From assembly GCA_942159475.1 (NCBI GenBank), contig OW804097.1:51914986-51978985 (forward strand): 64,000 nucleotides of DNA, in the 5' to 3' direction. The DNA comes from Sthenelais limicola (Eukaryota; Annelida; Polychaeta; Phyllodocida; Sigalionidae). Below the pieces are notes generated by a model. It did not search any database. It worked only from the letters and a program-made list of their open reading frames with translations, and was not told the origin of the DNA. Below, piece after piece: positions 10,252 through 22,600 of this stretch. Positions within the stretch are counted from its first letter, which is position 1, and every line of letters starts with the position of its first letter. A program made the position numbers and the translations under genes.

Positions 10252-11820
10252 TTATGAATAGCCAGTTTTGCTTCCCGGTCTACCCATGAGTAAGAGAATA
10301 AGTTTCTTCTTTGTGGTCATGCTCATTTTCCTTCTACTCCCTCCTGTGGTTCCTCTTGTGGTTCCTCCTGTGGTTCCTCCAGAACCATAACCTCCAGTGC
10401 CAGTGCTACCTCTCCCACCTCCGCCTCCAGTTGTTCCTCCATTGCCACCACTGGTCATACCATTGACCCTACCCGCCTTCTGGTTAAACATTGCTAACAT
10501 TCTCTCATAGGCTGCATTCAGTGCCAACCATTTGTCATAATCTGCTGGCCTTGCAGGTACAGTTGGAAGCACATCTCCTCCCCCTCCCCCATTCCCACCT
10601 CCCCCATTTCCACCATTGGATGAAGTCCCATATCCGCTCATTGCACTTTCACCGTTTCCACCTGTACTTCCAGAACTACTTCCATATCCACTCATACTTC
10701 CTCCATTTCCATTACCTGATGAAGTTCCATATCCACTGCTACTTCCACTATGTCCTGTACTTCCACCATTTGAGCTTCCTCCATTTCCACCTGTGCTTCC
10801 ACCAGTGGAAGAGCTGCCATACCCCATCATATTTATGCCATTACTGTCTCCCTGATTTGAAGTACTTCCTCCATTTCCACCTGAGGAACCCCCATATCCA
10901 CCAGTACCTCCACTACTTTCCCCATTAGATGAAGTCCCATATCCCATCATCATACCTCCTCCTGTACTTCCACCTGAGCTCCCTCCGTTAGATGAAGTCC
11001 CATATCCCATCATCATACCTCCCCCTGTACTTCCACCTGAGCTCCCTCCATTAGATGAAGTCCCATACCCACTCATCATACCTCCTCCTGTACTTCCACC
11101 AGAGCTCCCTCCGTTAGATGAAGTACCATAACCCATCATCATACCTCCTCCTGAATTACCACCTGATCTCTCTCCATTAGATGAAGTCCCATATCCCATC
11201 ATCATACCACCTCCTGTATTTCCACCTGAGCTCCCTCCATTAGATGAAGTCCCATACCCACTCATCATACTCCCTCCTGTATTTCCACCTGAGCCATTAG
11301 ATGAAGTCCCATAACCCATCATCATACCACCTCCATTAATAGAACTTCCCCCATTATTTGTGGCACCATAGCTCATTGTCATTGTACTACCACTTGTCCC
11401 TGCACTTGATGAACCATATCCTCCCATACCTCCACCAGTAGTTCCACTACTTGCAGACGACCCCACTCCATTACTACCAGAAGACCCATACCCCATCATT
11501 GAGCCAGTACTTCCCCCTCCAGTCTCCCCATAGCCCTCCATCATTGCCTTCATTGTCTTCTTCATCACCATCACCTCATCCATCATGGCCATCATCTTCA
11601 TACAAAGTTTCTTCATCTCCTTGGTTTTCATTTGTGGCTGACCAGGACTGTTCAGCATTTGTTTCATCTCTCTGTTCACTGCCTTCCAGTCTGAGTCCAT
11701 CAGTTGAACGGCGTGTTTCACATTGACATCATTGCTCATGCCTGTGGTCACCTCATCTTGTTTTACCTTGTTGATCTCTGCTTCAAGGGCCATCCAGAGA
11801 GAAGTTACCAGGTTGGCGAT
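10252..11820 (-). CDS. Distal terminal exon of glycine/serine/methionine-rich secreted protein
   Basis: The acceptor is TTTACAG at 11821-11827 and the stop is TAA at 10252. The first ~105 residues are charged and helical, starting IANLVTSLWMALEAEINKVK and including a methionine-rich KMMAMMDEVMVMKKTMKAMM. A long low-complexity region of GYGTSSNGG/SGGSTGGGMMM units follows, then VPARPADYDKWLALNAAYER, more glycine repeats, and a basic tail with RRKMSMTTKKK. It joins in phase 0 to the exon at 12290-13410. The PADYDKWLALN motif recurs as PADFDKWQALN in the proximal exon at 16709-17337, so the two 3' ends share descent. Composition resembles extracellular structural (silk, adhesive or shell-matrix) proteins; the actual role is not shown by sequence. 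Confidence 0.7.
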   Translation of the reverse strand: MANLVTSLWMALEAEINKVKQDEVTTGMSNDVNVKHAVQLMDSDWKAVNREMKQMLNSPGQPQMKTKEMKKLCMKMMAMMDEVMVMKKTMKAMMEGYGETGGGSTGSMMGYGSSGSNGVGSSASSGTTGGGMGGYGSSSAGTSGSTMTMSYGATNNGGSSINGGGMMMGYGTSSNGSGGNTGGSMMSGYGTSSNGGSSGGNTGGGMMMGYGTSSNGERSGGNSGGGMMMGYGTSSNGGSSGGSTGGGMMSGYGTSSNGGSSGGSTGGGMMMGYGTSSNGGSSGGSTGGGMMMGYGTSSNGESSGGTGGYGGSSGGNGGSTSNQGDSNGINMMGYGSSSTGGSTGGNGGSSNGGSTGHSGSSSGYGTSSGNGNGGSMSGYGSSSGSTGGNGESAMSGYGTSSNGGNGGGGNGGGGGDVLPTVPARPADYDKWLALNAAYERMLAMFNQKAGRVNGMTSGGNGGTTGGGGGRGSTGTGGYGSGGTTGGTTRGTTGGSRRKMSMTTKKKLILLLMGRPGSKTGYS

Positions 11821-12129
11821 CTGTAAACAACAATAATCTGAGAATAGTGGATAGTGGATACCAGGAGGAACTCTTGTCTTAGATGGTGGTTACTCCTTTT
11901 CTTTACTATTTATACTAGATTGAAGGTAACCTGGTATGGTCAGACTGCAAACTTTGGTTTAGTGAGGACCACAAGACAATTGCTTTTTGATGTGAAGCAA
12001 GTCCTAAATACATGTATATTATTAACTTAGATAAGAATCAAAGACTTGGCATTCATATGAGTTTACTCTTTGATGCCTTTGCAACAATAGTACTTTTAGT
12101 ATATTTTTTTGTTCTTTAAATATTATCAT

Positions 12130-12250
12130 AGCTGGCCTTCCACTAGTGCCTGGGGAGAGGAAGTGAAGTTTGTGGCCTCATCAGGGTTTGAACCTGTAAG
12201 CCTCTGGGTCTGAGGGCAGCACCTTTTAAAGACTGCTCAGCCACCCCATA
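12130..12250 (-). repeat. tRNA-derived SINE in an intron
   Basis: On minus, GGGTGGCTGAGCAGTC (box-A-like) is followed by AGGTTCAAACCCTG (box B) at tRNA-like spacing, with a long variable-arm-like segment as in Ser/Leu tRNAs. Mismatches in the stems rule out a functional tRNA. It lies in the 469-bp intron between two glycine-rich exons. Confidence 0.55.
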
Positions 12251-12289
12251 TCCCAAAATTCTACGGAAAAAGGAAAGGGATGTACCTAC

Positions 12290-13410
12290 CTCAGTTGAAC
12301 TCATTTTAATAATGGTCGTTGACATTGATCCAGTAGTACCACTAGTCATTGTTGATCCACCAGTACTGCCACTATTGGATGAAGTCCCATATTCACTCAT
12401 TGTACTTCCCCCATTAGAACTGCTTCCATATCCAGTCATCATACTTCCTCCATTGCTACCTGATGAAGTTCCAGTCATCATGGTTCCTCCATTCGAAGAA
12501 GTACCATAGCCAGTCATCATACTTGCCCCATTGCTACCTGATGAAGGTCCAGTCATCATGGTTCCTCCATTTGAAGAAGTACCATAGCCAGTCATCATAC
12601 TTGCCCCATTGCTTCCTGATGAAGGTCCAGTCATCATGGTTCCTCCATTTGAAGAAGTACCATAGCCAGTCATCATACTTGCCCCATTGCTACCTGAGCT
12701 CCCACCATTAGAGGAAGTTCCATATCCACTCATTCCTCCATTGGAAGAAACAGGTCCATATCCAGGCATTGTACTTCCACCAGTACTTCCACCAGTATTA
12801 GTGGAGCTCCCATACCCAGTCCCTACATCCACTATCATGGAAGAGCTACTCCCCATACTGGAAGTACCATATCCACTCATGGAACTTCCACCATTGCCTC
12901 CACTGGAACCTGTATTAGTGCTGGAAGAACTTCCATACCCCATCATAGCACCTATACCTCCTGTAATTCCACTGTTTGAGCCACTAGTGCTTCCACCGTT
13001 TCCACCAGTTGATGTGCCATAACCCATAGCGGTAGCTCCATTTCGGTTGCTGCTTCCTCCATTAGACTTACTTCCATATCCACCTGTACTTCCCCCAGTT
13101 CCACTCATGCCTCCCCCATTTCCACCTGTACTTCCACCATTAGATGAAGTTCCATATCCCATCGCACTTCCTTCACTACCTCCTGAGCTCCCTCCATTTG
13201 AAGTTGAACCATATCCACTCATGCTACTTCCCCCAGTCCCACTATTGGTGCCGTATCCTCCATTTAAAGTACTTCCAACATTTCCTCCAGTGCCTCCACT
13301 ACTTGAAGAGCTACCATACCCCATCATATGTACACCACTACTACCTCCCCCATTAGAAGTGCTTCCTCCATCTCCACCTGAGGACGTCCCATATCCAGCT
13401 GGCTTTCCTC
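12290..13410 (-). CDS. Distal penultimate exon, glycine/serine repeat region
   Basis: The acceptor is CTTTACAG at 13411-13418 and the donor is CTGAG|GTAGGT ending at 12290. Length is 1121 bases, entered in phase 1 and left in phase 0. It encodes about 373 residues of GYGTSSNGGS-type repeats, with a nearly exact tandem unit around 12460-12690 (three copies of a unit with MMTGYGTSSNGGTMMTG). The end is STTIIKMSSTE, before the helical start of the next exon. Its entry phase equals that of the proximal terminal exon (17337), so the six-cysteine exon at 19438-19665 could splice to either. Whether this is one gene with alternative ends or two tandem genes is unresolved. Confidence 0.7.
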
Positions 13411-16400
13411 CTGTAAAGAAAAGAATAGACAGTCAGAAAATTTCCAACTTGGATTTGAGTTCATGTAGGCCTATTCATGAAATGATTTGGGGGAAAAATC
13501 TTTTATTCGCTTTACAAACAAGGAATTCAAAATAAAACTATATTGATTGAGTAATTTACTTTGCAGCAGTTGGAATACCCACCGTACACTCTTAGATAAA
13601 AAGGTTTATAAGTGTGTGTTGTTATCATGAATTTGCTTTAAAAATATTTTGTTTGTTGATAGCATAGGTCCGCTTTGAAAATTTTGAAACAGACTATCAA
13701 GATATTTGTAAGGTTCATGACACACCTTACTCAAATTCGCTAAAATGTCCCAGTGTGTTTCTTTATTCAAAATAGTAGTGTATAGAACCTTAAGTAATAC
13801 TTCATTTGACATTTTTATCTAAGAGTCTGTCGCAGCACCAAAGCTTAGGCATAGATGTAATTCCCTACCTTTACTTAAAGCATTAAGCAGTTGCTCTATT
13901 TTCAGTAGTCAGTATAGCGTTCTCCCCGCTTTGTAATCAATAAGTATTATGAAGCTTTCAGATGATATGAGTGTATTCCTGTAGTCAATGTTAGCCCTAT
14001 AGGCATATCTAACATTTTGTTCCAGATCATGTATTTCGGTAACCTAATCCACTGCAGGTGCTATACCGGTATCGTAAGAATAGTTTGACAAATTTAAATT
14101 AAATAAATTTCAAAGGAAGAGAGAATTCTCATATGCAATCTAAGTTTCACACTTAGAACAAATTTCCTTATCGGACACTGTAGAAATGTTCTATTAGAAT
14201 TACTATTACAACAAAATGATGGATTTAATTTGATCAATCCTTTGGTTAACGATGATTAAAGCTAAATGCTATTCGGAAGTCCAGGACATCAATGATTTAT
14301 GGAGTCTGACATAGGTGTTTCTTTGGAACCGGAAGTTCGCTGCACTGCTTTACGACACTCACATGTTTTTACGACACCTCTGACGCAATAATAAGGCTAA
14401 TGTTTTTATAAAACAGACTGTTACATCTGTGGTGTTATCATGTCCGTACTATTTGGTCGGTGCCCTTTCGCGTTCAATTTGTTCCATGTCATAAATTCAT
14501 GATTACTGTTTTTTGTTAACTTTCTAAAAGTACCTTTCTGGCTGGCTCATTGAATAATAGAAGAACTATATCCCCAGAAGAATACTTGCTGGGTAAATGA
14601 CGTTAACATATGTAGTAATACGATACGAAGAATTGCATACATTACAAGCATTTCAAAGAGATGAACATTGAATACATTATTTTGGTGAATGAAATCGAGA
14701 AGATCTCTTGATTATTTCTCCTAATACAGAATCTCTCAATTCGTTGATTATATTTTAGAAGATTCTTATTAATATTTGGAAGCAAGTTAATGAGGTCTTT
14801 TAAATCAGCTACAATCTATATTTACTGCTGAACTTTGTTGAGTACTTTCATGTGAACTTTTTTCTGTCTGAGGTACATAACAAGTATTAAATGGGATTTG
14901 AAAATCTGTAATATATATCATGTTATGATATTGCCTTAATCATTTTAATACTATTTAGTAATTTCTCCTAGCATGACTCAACCTTTATCTCCATGCGATG
15001 GCTACAGCTTAGAGTTTAGTAACTAATGATTTACCAGTTGAATGAGTATTATAGTGTCGTTGAATAATCTGATTATACTTTCCAGAATGAAATTGAAGAT
15101 TTAAGGTAATTCAATTTCTGAAATATTGTAAAACGTTTTTATCTAAAAAAGGATGGCCTCATATTTTAAAACTATATAGTAGTTTGTCCAAAGGGGATGT
15201 CCCTTCCATGAATGATTCATTTGGGAGAACTGATGAGTGTCTCGAAGGAGCTGGAACTTTGCATTAAATTGTAAGCGAGCAACCCACAAAGCAGAACAAA
15301 TGCGATTCTCCAAGCGGACAAGAGACACATGACAGCTCACCGATATTAGATATCCTGATAATAAACTTAAACATTTTAAAGGCATTTTCAAGTTTTATGA
15401 CAAAATGTAATAACACTTGGAATTATCACATATGTCATATCCCATCCGCAGATCAAATTGAACACTTGATATCGAAATATGCTTAAGCGCTGATTAGAGA
15501 TATATACCTCAGTGAGCTAATTAATATGCGTTAGTTTTACCTCAAAGCTCATACCTAATGTTTCCAAGCCCAAAACCAAGTCAGCATTAAAATTGATTTT
15601 TGTGAACCACTCAACTTGCTTCCAAAACAACAATTTGTTACCTTGTTACCATAGTTAGGTTTCTGGATTAAATAGACTTTTCCAAAGCATCCCTGTTTGT
15701 AGCCATTGGTGTCCTTTTCCGCGCCATATTCATTTCGCCAGTCGATCCTTGTTTAATTTGTTAATAAGCAATGTAACCTATATATAGCTTCCTCGGTTAA
15801 AATGTTAGTAAATAGTAAGTAAGCAGAACTCATGTTTGTTTTGTTTCAATTATCAAGTAAGTGTTTTTATTTCAAAACACGTTGTCATCTTCCACGTTAT
15901 TCTCAGTACAATTGTTAATAAGTATTTAACAAAATCAAAGCCTCTGACAATTGATTAATTAATTATTAATTGATTAATTAATTAAACCTTATTATGCCAT
16001 TCAATAGCACGTTGGCAGAGTGTTTATAGACAGACACCCAGAACAAGTCAGAAAACAATGCATTAGTTCGGGCTAGCACAGCAGAACACCAAGCGCATTA
16101 CTATTATCATTATTATATCATGATAATAGATAGATTCATAGATAGATTGCAGTAATAAGGATGAACAAATATTATTCTTTAGTGTACACAAGCTATCATA
16201 CAATTAGAATACAGATTATATCAGAACAGATTTCAAGCATCCAAGAACAAAAACAACATCCATGGTTGTTTCCTATATTACAATGCGGACAGCAAATTAA
16301 TTGTGATTAATCAAATTCATCATTAATCAACTAGATTGTTTTACAAGCACAAGCACCGAGATTAATAGAATAAGTCTCATTGAAGTGGTGTACAACATTG

Positions 16401-16708
16401 ATTTGATACAAGCGTAGATAAGAGTATAAGAGATATTAACACGTAAATGCATAGAGATGATGGTCATAAGAAACCATTGGTCATTATACATGGGAAGATT
16501 AGGAAGTAAGTCTTTTGGGTTGGCTAAGATTAAAGGTGGAAAGGAAATAGGAGAGATTAGGGGAAGGGACTACTTAGGATTTGGGGAAGGAAAATTAAAA
16601 GGGAAAATTTCCATTGATAATACTTTTTTCGGATTTTCAATCCATTTTCTCATTAAGTGATTCACAGATATCGTTGATTCTAAAATGTTTTTAAATTCTA
16701 TATTCTTG
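13411..16708. other. Intron or intergenic stretch upstream of the distal exons
   Basis: No exon with convincing splice sites and family features was found. A minus-strand ORF at 15143-15391 starts MKMPLKCLSLLSGYLISVSC, which looks signal-peptide-like, but it has no supporting donor or repeat content. An AATTAATTGATT-type AT repeat occurs near 15953-15985. Confidence 0.4.
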
Positions 16709-17337
16709 CTAGAATCGTTGTCGGAGCATCCCAAAAGGTGCAAGTTGGTTGTTTCCATTCACATACATAACCATCATTTTACGGCCACCTGCGAAACTGG
16801 TGAGACTCCTGCCTCCTACTAAACTATTTCCATAGGAGGATCCACCCCCACCACCTCCACCACCTTGGTTGCCACCACCACCTCCACCACCTTGGTTGCC
16901 ACCACCACCTCCACCACCTTGGTTGCCACCACCACCACCTCCACCTTGGTTGCCACCACCGCCTGTTCCTGCCTTGGCTTCAAACAATTGCCTCATCCTC
17001 GCAAAGGCACGGTTAAGGGCTTGCCACTTGTCAAAGTCAGCTGGGACTGTGGATACAGTGGGAGGGACATATCCCCCACCGCCACCGCCACCAGTATTTC
17101 CACCACCACCACCAGTATTGCCACCACCTGTGTTGCCACCACCTTGGTTTCCTCCTTGGTTGCCGTTGCCTGTTGGTATCATCACAACCACTTTGTAGCC
17201 GTTTCCTCCGCCTCCTCCTGTGGTTCCTCCTCCTCCACCTGTACCATATCCTCCAGTTCCTCCTCCACCTCCATTGCCGCCGCCGCCGCCGCCGCCGCCG
17301 CCACCTCCTCCCCCTCCTCCTTGATTTGGTGGTGGGC
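16709..17337 (-). CDS. Proximal terminal exon of glycine-rich secreted protein
   Basis: The acceptor is TCTACAG at 17338-17344, entered in phase 1. The stop TAG is at 16709-16711. It encodes 209 residues. PPPNQ is followed by polyglycine, GGTGGYGTGGGGGTTGG, a short nonrepetitive NGYKVVVMIPTGNG, more glycine repeats, then VPPTVSTVPADFDKWQALN and RAFARMRQLFEAKAG, four tandem GGGGNQGGG units, and the tail GGRKMMVMYVNG. Joined to exons 22990-23206 and 19438-19665 it gives a 357-residue secreted protein with consistent phases. The glycine tracts are coded partly by a pure GGC run (see the CCG microsatellite). Confidence 0.75.
17276..17302. repeat. (CCG)n trinucleotide run inside a coding exon
   Basis: Eight or nine CCG units on plus, coding polyglycine on minus. 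Such runs vary in length between alleles. Confidence 0.9.
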
Positions 17338-19437
17338 CTGTAGACAGTAAAATGGGATTGGTATAATTAGTGCACAGGTATACAGGCTGCCTGAGGTAAT
17401 ATACATGTTTTGGAAGAATTGCTAGAATGTATATACAAGACGAGTATGGCATAGTACCATCAGAATGATTCCTCTCTCCTAAAAAAAAAGATGGTAGTAT
17501 ATACACCAGATACTAGGGGAAATTCAGCTATATAAGAGCGGAACTTCTGACAGCCAGGTAAAATATCATGCAATGATAGATTTTGGTAGCATACTACCCC
17601 AGCAACTGATGGAAGACCAACTATATAGGAGCGGAACTCAACAGACTAGCATTAGCAAGGTATTTATACCCATAGATGGAAGTATATTTCCCTAAGTGCT
17701 AGTGAAAATCTGGGATAAGGCTTGTAACAGTGAGAAATACCTAAAACTACAGGGGACCAGAGTCTTGGTAGGTCAACTGACAAGCATAGTGTTTGAATGA
17801 TGTATGCAACAAATGCAAAACAATAACATTTACATATACCTATTATTTGTTTAACATATAATTTATCATATACAACATTAGTTTAATAGCTAATTAGGAT
17901 GATGGTTGTGTCAGAGACATGTACTGATGAGATGGTTTGATAGATGATTGTTATAAAGATTATTATTGTATACATTGACTTCAGCGTGGTGAGTGAGTGA
18001 ATCGGTACAGATAATTTCTACTATACATCCTGGACTAGATTGTCAAAGAAGCAATATTCTAAGAATCCTTCACTTCAGACAATGGCTGAAGCAATTGCAC
18101 AGCTCATGAAGATCAGACGTTCGTTAGGAGTAATTGGTTGACCTTTTATGGCCCGATTTGGCAAATTACCACCCACACATGGCCGATTCCAGGCCCGATT
18201 TCAAGATTTTAGGCCCGATTTCAGGACATAGGATTTCGTTTTACAGAATTGGCAAATTTTCAAAATCGGGGGGCGTTCGCGACTAATCGGGAGTGCTCTC
18301 CCGACAATCCAATATAATGGAATGTCGGGGCAAAACGCCCGATTTGTGCTAAAATGTTAGTTGTTTTAACAGCCAGGTAACTTTGAAAGACTATATCTTC
18401 ACTAATAGCTGGAATATCAAAACAATTTTTTCACGTATATACTGCTCACTTCTCCCTCTGCACATGCCAACATTTTAATTTATTTTGTAAACATTTTCTT
18501 AATGACAAATGTGATGTGTCACAGGAAGATGAGTCATAAATAACAAAAAACAAATTTTGAGATACCATCAGATTTTAGATAATAGAGATACTTATAAAAA
18601 AGTATACATTTTCTGGAAGAGGAATTTGTTTTCTTCATAATGAAATAATAATGGAAGAAATCGCATAATTTGTACTGACACAGCGAACAATAGAATGAAG
18701 GAAGGTTTGATTTCATCTAAATGTCAAGAAAATCAAACCTAGTATAAACACATCCCCGATTTCAAGATGAAATCCTGGGACTCTTCAGGAGCCCAAATCG
18801 GGCTTCAAATCGGGTATGTGTGGGCCAAGTACAACCGATTTCAGTTTGGGGAGAGGTCGGGAGACAAAATGCTATAATCGGGAATCAAATCGGCTCAGTG
18901 TGAGCCAAAAAAAAACGCCCGATTTCACAGAGAATTCCTAGGATTTCAGGGTTTAACTTGAAAAAAGAGCTTAGGTTTATCAAGTCGTCAATAGCTGTTC
19001 ATTACGCTTTCATTCAGTATAGGGTTAATCACCGACATTAAGGGGCTGCTGGGGCACAGTTTGGTGTATAATCCCGATGAATTATGCATCAGCAGGCACA
19101 TATTGGAAGTTATTAATCCTTTTAATCTCTGCCTAAGTTGGTTATAGGCTATTGGTTATAGACTGTTCAAGGCCGCGATTAAAAACAAGTATGTTATGTG
19201 TGTTCTTGTTGTTTGGGGTTTGGCCTTTTTGACTGAATGTACATGCATAGATCTACTTGTTATGCATAAACACATTGCAGTACATATATACTCATGAGTG
19301 AATTATATGTTATGCATGAACATTACACCTAAACGGTTCCATGTTCCAAGAGAGGAATCGCAGTAGTGTGCATTCCCATCTCAATATGTAATAAATAATT
19401 AAGACAACAAAATCATCAACAAAATCTCTCCACTCAC
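17338..19437. other. Intron of the glycine-rich gene
   Basis: It contains two plus-strand CTATATARGAGCGGAACT phrases (17529 and 17621 regions) 92 bases apart and the AAATCGGG-rich inverted-repeat element. No exon was recognised. Confidence 0.5.
18145..18960. repeat. Inverted-repeat element rich in CCCGATTT/AAATCGGG
   Basis: The left part (18145-18245) has several CCCGATTT units after ACCACCCACACATGGCC. The right part (18750-18960) has the complement: AAATCGGG units and TATGTGTGGGCCAAG. The arms face each other around about 500 bp of AT-rich sequence. This suggests a foldback or MITE-like element in the intron. Exact ends and target duplication were not resolved. Confidence 0.5.
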
Positions 19438-19665
19438 CTAAACCAGGACAACTGTTGACATTCTCTCCAACACAAGGTACATTCATAGAGAAGCTATCAC
19501 CAGGGAAATCTGCGGGCACGAAGGTACCGGGTGCACAGGGCAACTTCTTGGGAACAAGTCTGATGTTACCGCTCGTGTCTGGCCATGGCTCCTCTGTGTA
19601 GTCGCACACCAAGTAGGAACACATATCGTCTGATATTGTCAAAAACTGGCCTACGAAGGTACACC
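19438..19665 (-). CDS. Six-cysteine exon of the glycine-rich secreted protein
   Basis: The acceptor is ACTTCAG at 19666-19672 and the donor is TTTAG|GTGAGT ending at 19438. It is 228 bases, phase 1 to phase 1. It encodes RCTFVGQFLTISDDMCSYLV and then CDYTEEPWPDTSG, LPCAPGTFVPADFPG, NVPCVGENVNSCPG. Cysteine spacing is C-x13-C-x4-C-x22-C-x20-C-x7-C, which would make three disulphides in a secreted module. The CxxxxC pair loosely recalls VWC-type or chitin-binding modules but I cannot match it to a named family. Identical entry and exit phase makes it a symmetric, shufflable exon. Confidence 0.7.
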
Positions 19666-22600
19666 CTGAAGTATATAGAAGTGTTCGTTTTTGTTAGCTA
19701 TTTGTTGTGTTTTAAAAAAGAAGTTTATTAGCTATTTTTAAAGGAATAAAATATAATTATACCAGGTTGGTCTTTGCCATCTCGTATCTCGCTCATATCA
19801 ACCAACACTATAAGGGTTAGAAGGCAATGCAACATCAGTTCATAGAAGGATGAAACGTCATGTTATGACTTGTGATAACTTTAGGTCAATGAAGAAACAA
19901 GAGGCCAATATGAACAAAATCAAAGCTACATGTATTGTTGAATGGAATAAATTTCCATTACTGGATCTAAATTCCTTCCCACTGTGTAAAGAACGCCCAT
20001 TGCGTAGAGCGTGAATATAAACGTGAGTTAATCCACCGTTATAAATTCGTAAGTATTCACATAAATTTACTAACTAATTGTGAGTTGTTGCGACTCGCTG
20101 TTCAGTTGGAGCTAGTTGGTGTTCCTATCAGATCAACATATGTAAGGTATGGAAGCAATAGGACATAAGGCTTCTGCTAATGCAGACCAGCCAGCAGGCC
20201 CTTTAGGACTTCACTAAGGGTAAATATACCTGATCAGAAACTGTCCATGAACGCAGAGGAAATAAGTAAATTATGCGAGTGCGAATAAGCGTTGTATTAA
20301 AGTTGCCCCATGCACTATCCAGTGAAGGGAGGTGAATTTGAGATTTTGAAAAAATTGCAAACGTAATAATTATTGAGAACGCTGATGAACTAGAAAAGTT
20401 AAGATAAAGTTAGTATAATAGTATAGTATAATTAAATTAATTTATATGATGTATCATATCAAAAGTATACATGTATTGAGGGGCATAAACGAACATAATA
20501 TTTAATATCGTTTGGTTTATTTGATTGTATTTTCATTGAGTATATCTGATATAGATGGGTGAGGCGACCACATATCTTAAATCACTCAATCACACCAAAA
20601 TATGAAAAGGAAAAGGGTTTAAGAAATCATATGAGTCAGGCAACAGTTGGACCCATAACTGGGCAGATACTAGCATCTCATATTTTCTATGAGAAAATAA
20701 AATATATTGATAACATGTAATTGTAATATGTTAGGTCTATTATCGATCCTATGTAACAACATGAACCATTAATATCCAGGAAATTGAGGCAAGTTTGTTA
20801 GAACTTAAAACCAATTGAAACAACCTTTGGACGAATATTTGCTGGTCTTATTATAATATCCACCAGACAACTTATGTAAGGTTATTTGCATAAGTTAATG
20901 GCTCAAGGATGCCAACTCCAGTGATTATTGACCACTATCCATTCATCAAAAGTCATAAGTAGCACTGAGCTGTGACACTTTGGGTGTGTATGTTCTCCTA
21001 CCTCATTATACAGCAATACCTCTCACCAGCAAACCAATAAACAGAAAGACTGATATAACTCTAATTATAGATGTCACTATTAAAGGGGGATCATGTCTAA
21101 CAGATTGGCCATCTAACGGTCGCTTAGTCCTGCCCATCACGTACTTCATTAATATTCATGATTTATATTAATTACCATAAATATATGAATATTAATGAGT
21201 ATCCACTTGCTCCGCTCACGTCATGGAACAATAAAGTTCTGCAGTACAAGATCGTTAAAGGATATTAGTCACATCATTCACGAATATCACACATCCCTCC
21301 AATTACGAGTGTAATTAAAAAGCTAGGACAATGACGATATAGAAAGGTAATAAAGAGGTATGTTCTGGCGAGAAAAACATGAAATAGTTTCAAAGATCCA
21401 GGTACCATCAGAACTGAATTCTCTCGCGAGATCTTTCAATATCTAGGTAATTTCTTGCAAGGCAATTCTCCCAGGGTCTATGCACGAATAATCCCACGAT
21501 AACACATTTGATATACATAATGAATAATAATAATAATCACCTCGTTATTCCAGATAATAGAGCCATTGACTCGAATCAATTAAAATTTCGTTTACTGCAC
21601 TTGTTCAATGGCTTTTATCTGTTCAGTCGTCTGTATTAAATCATAATATCTATTTTCACAATTAAATTTTCTAAATGACCAATTCCAATGCCATCATACT
21701 TAAATAACTCGAACCTTTTGAGGATTGGCTGTGACTAGCATAGTGGCAGAAAACTTCATCAAAATACTGGGGATCGCATACACAATCTTATTCATACATA
21801 CATTCTATGGCCATGAATTAGTCATCCTAAATGGGACCCAATAGAAGATTTTACGTATACAAGTTTTTCCCCTTATCTATGTTAGAGGACATTCAATATA
21901 GTTACAGACCGGTTTGGCCGATGCGGTACGTGAGACAAGAGAGGTTAGCCGCATCCAGTGATCGTTACACAATGCATTAAGATTAGCCACATTACAAATG
22001 TAGCCCAGATAAATAGATTTTCCTACCAGATCCGCACTTTTAAAATTTACATTCGCCGTTATTACGTGCATTGCCATTTTGCAGGCTGTGTAGTTCAGCT
22101 TCTATAGCTGGTCTTCCATATCAACTCAGGTACTACCATCTATTTCTGAAACACGTTTCAGTTGATATTAAAATAAATATGCTGTCAAAATAAATCTTAC
22201 CAAAATTATGGTTACTTTGATTTCTTTTTTAAGCAGGACAAACGTTATAAAGGCATGAGCTCATGCCTGGAAGTGTCTTTATTCTTATTCTTTATTCTTA
22301 TTACCATGCTCCCAGCTATTGATCTAGTAGTTCACCTCGGGGGAGAAATCTATAACTGAGTTAAAGGAGGAATAATATCGGTTAAATTAATGTCCCCAAT
22401 ATCGACTTTATAGACATTCCTAAATGCCTTTTTAACTGGGCGATTAACGATAGACGAGAAAATTATGAAAAGTGGATTTGTGAGTATAAATTATGCAAAC
22501 AGGATAGAAGCTCTTGAAAACACTTCTATCATTGAAACAAATGTGACAGCAACTCCTTAATTTAGCACCATGAAACGGCTAGTCCGTCGGCACAACACTT

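Noticed and set aside
10491..10928. Plus-strand ORFs (His/Phe/Pro-rich) opposite the glycine-rich exons, also at 12463-13535 and 16865-17350
   Set aside because: They are antisense readings of repetitive glycine/serine codons; no splice or start context supports them.
12150..12245. Possible tRNA gene
   Set aside because: Box A and box B are present but the arms do not pair well; it fits a tRNA-derived SINE better.
15143..15391. Signal-peptide-like minus ORF as a first exon for the distal glycine-rich exons
   Set aside because: There is no donor in the right phase, no glycine content and no promoter motif.
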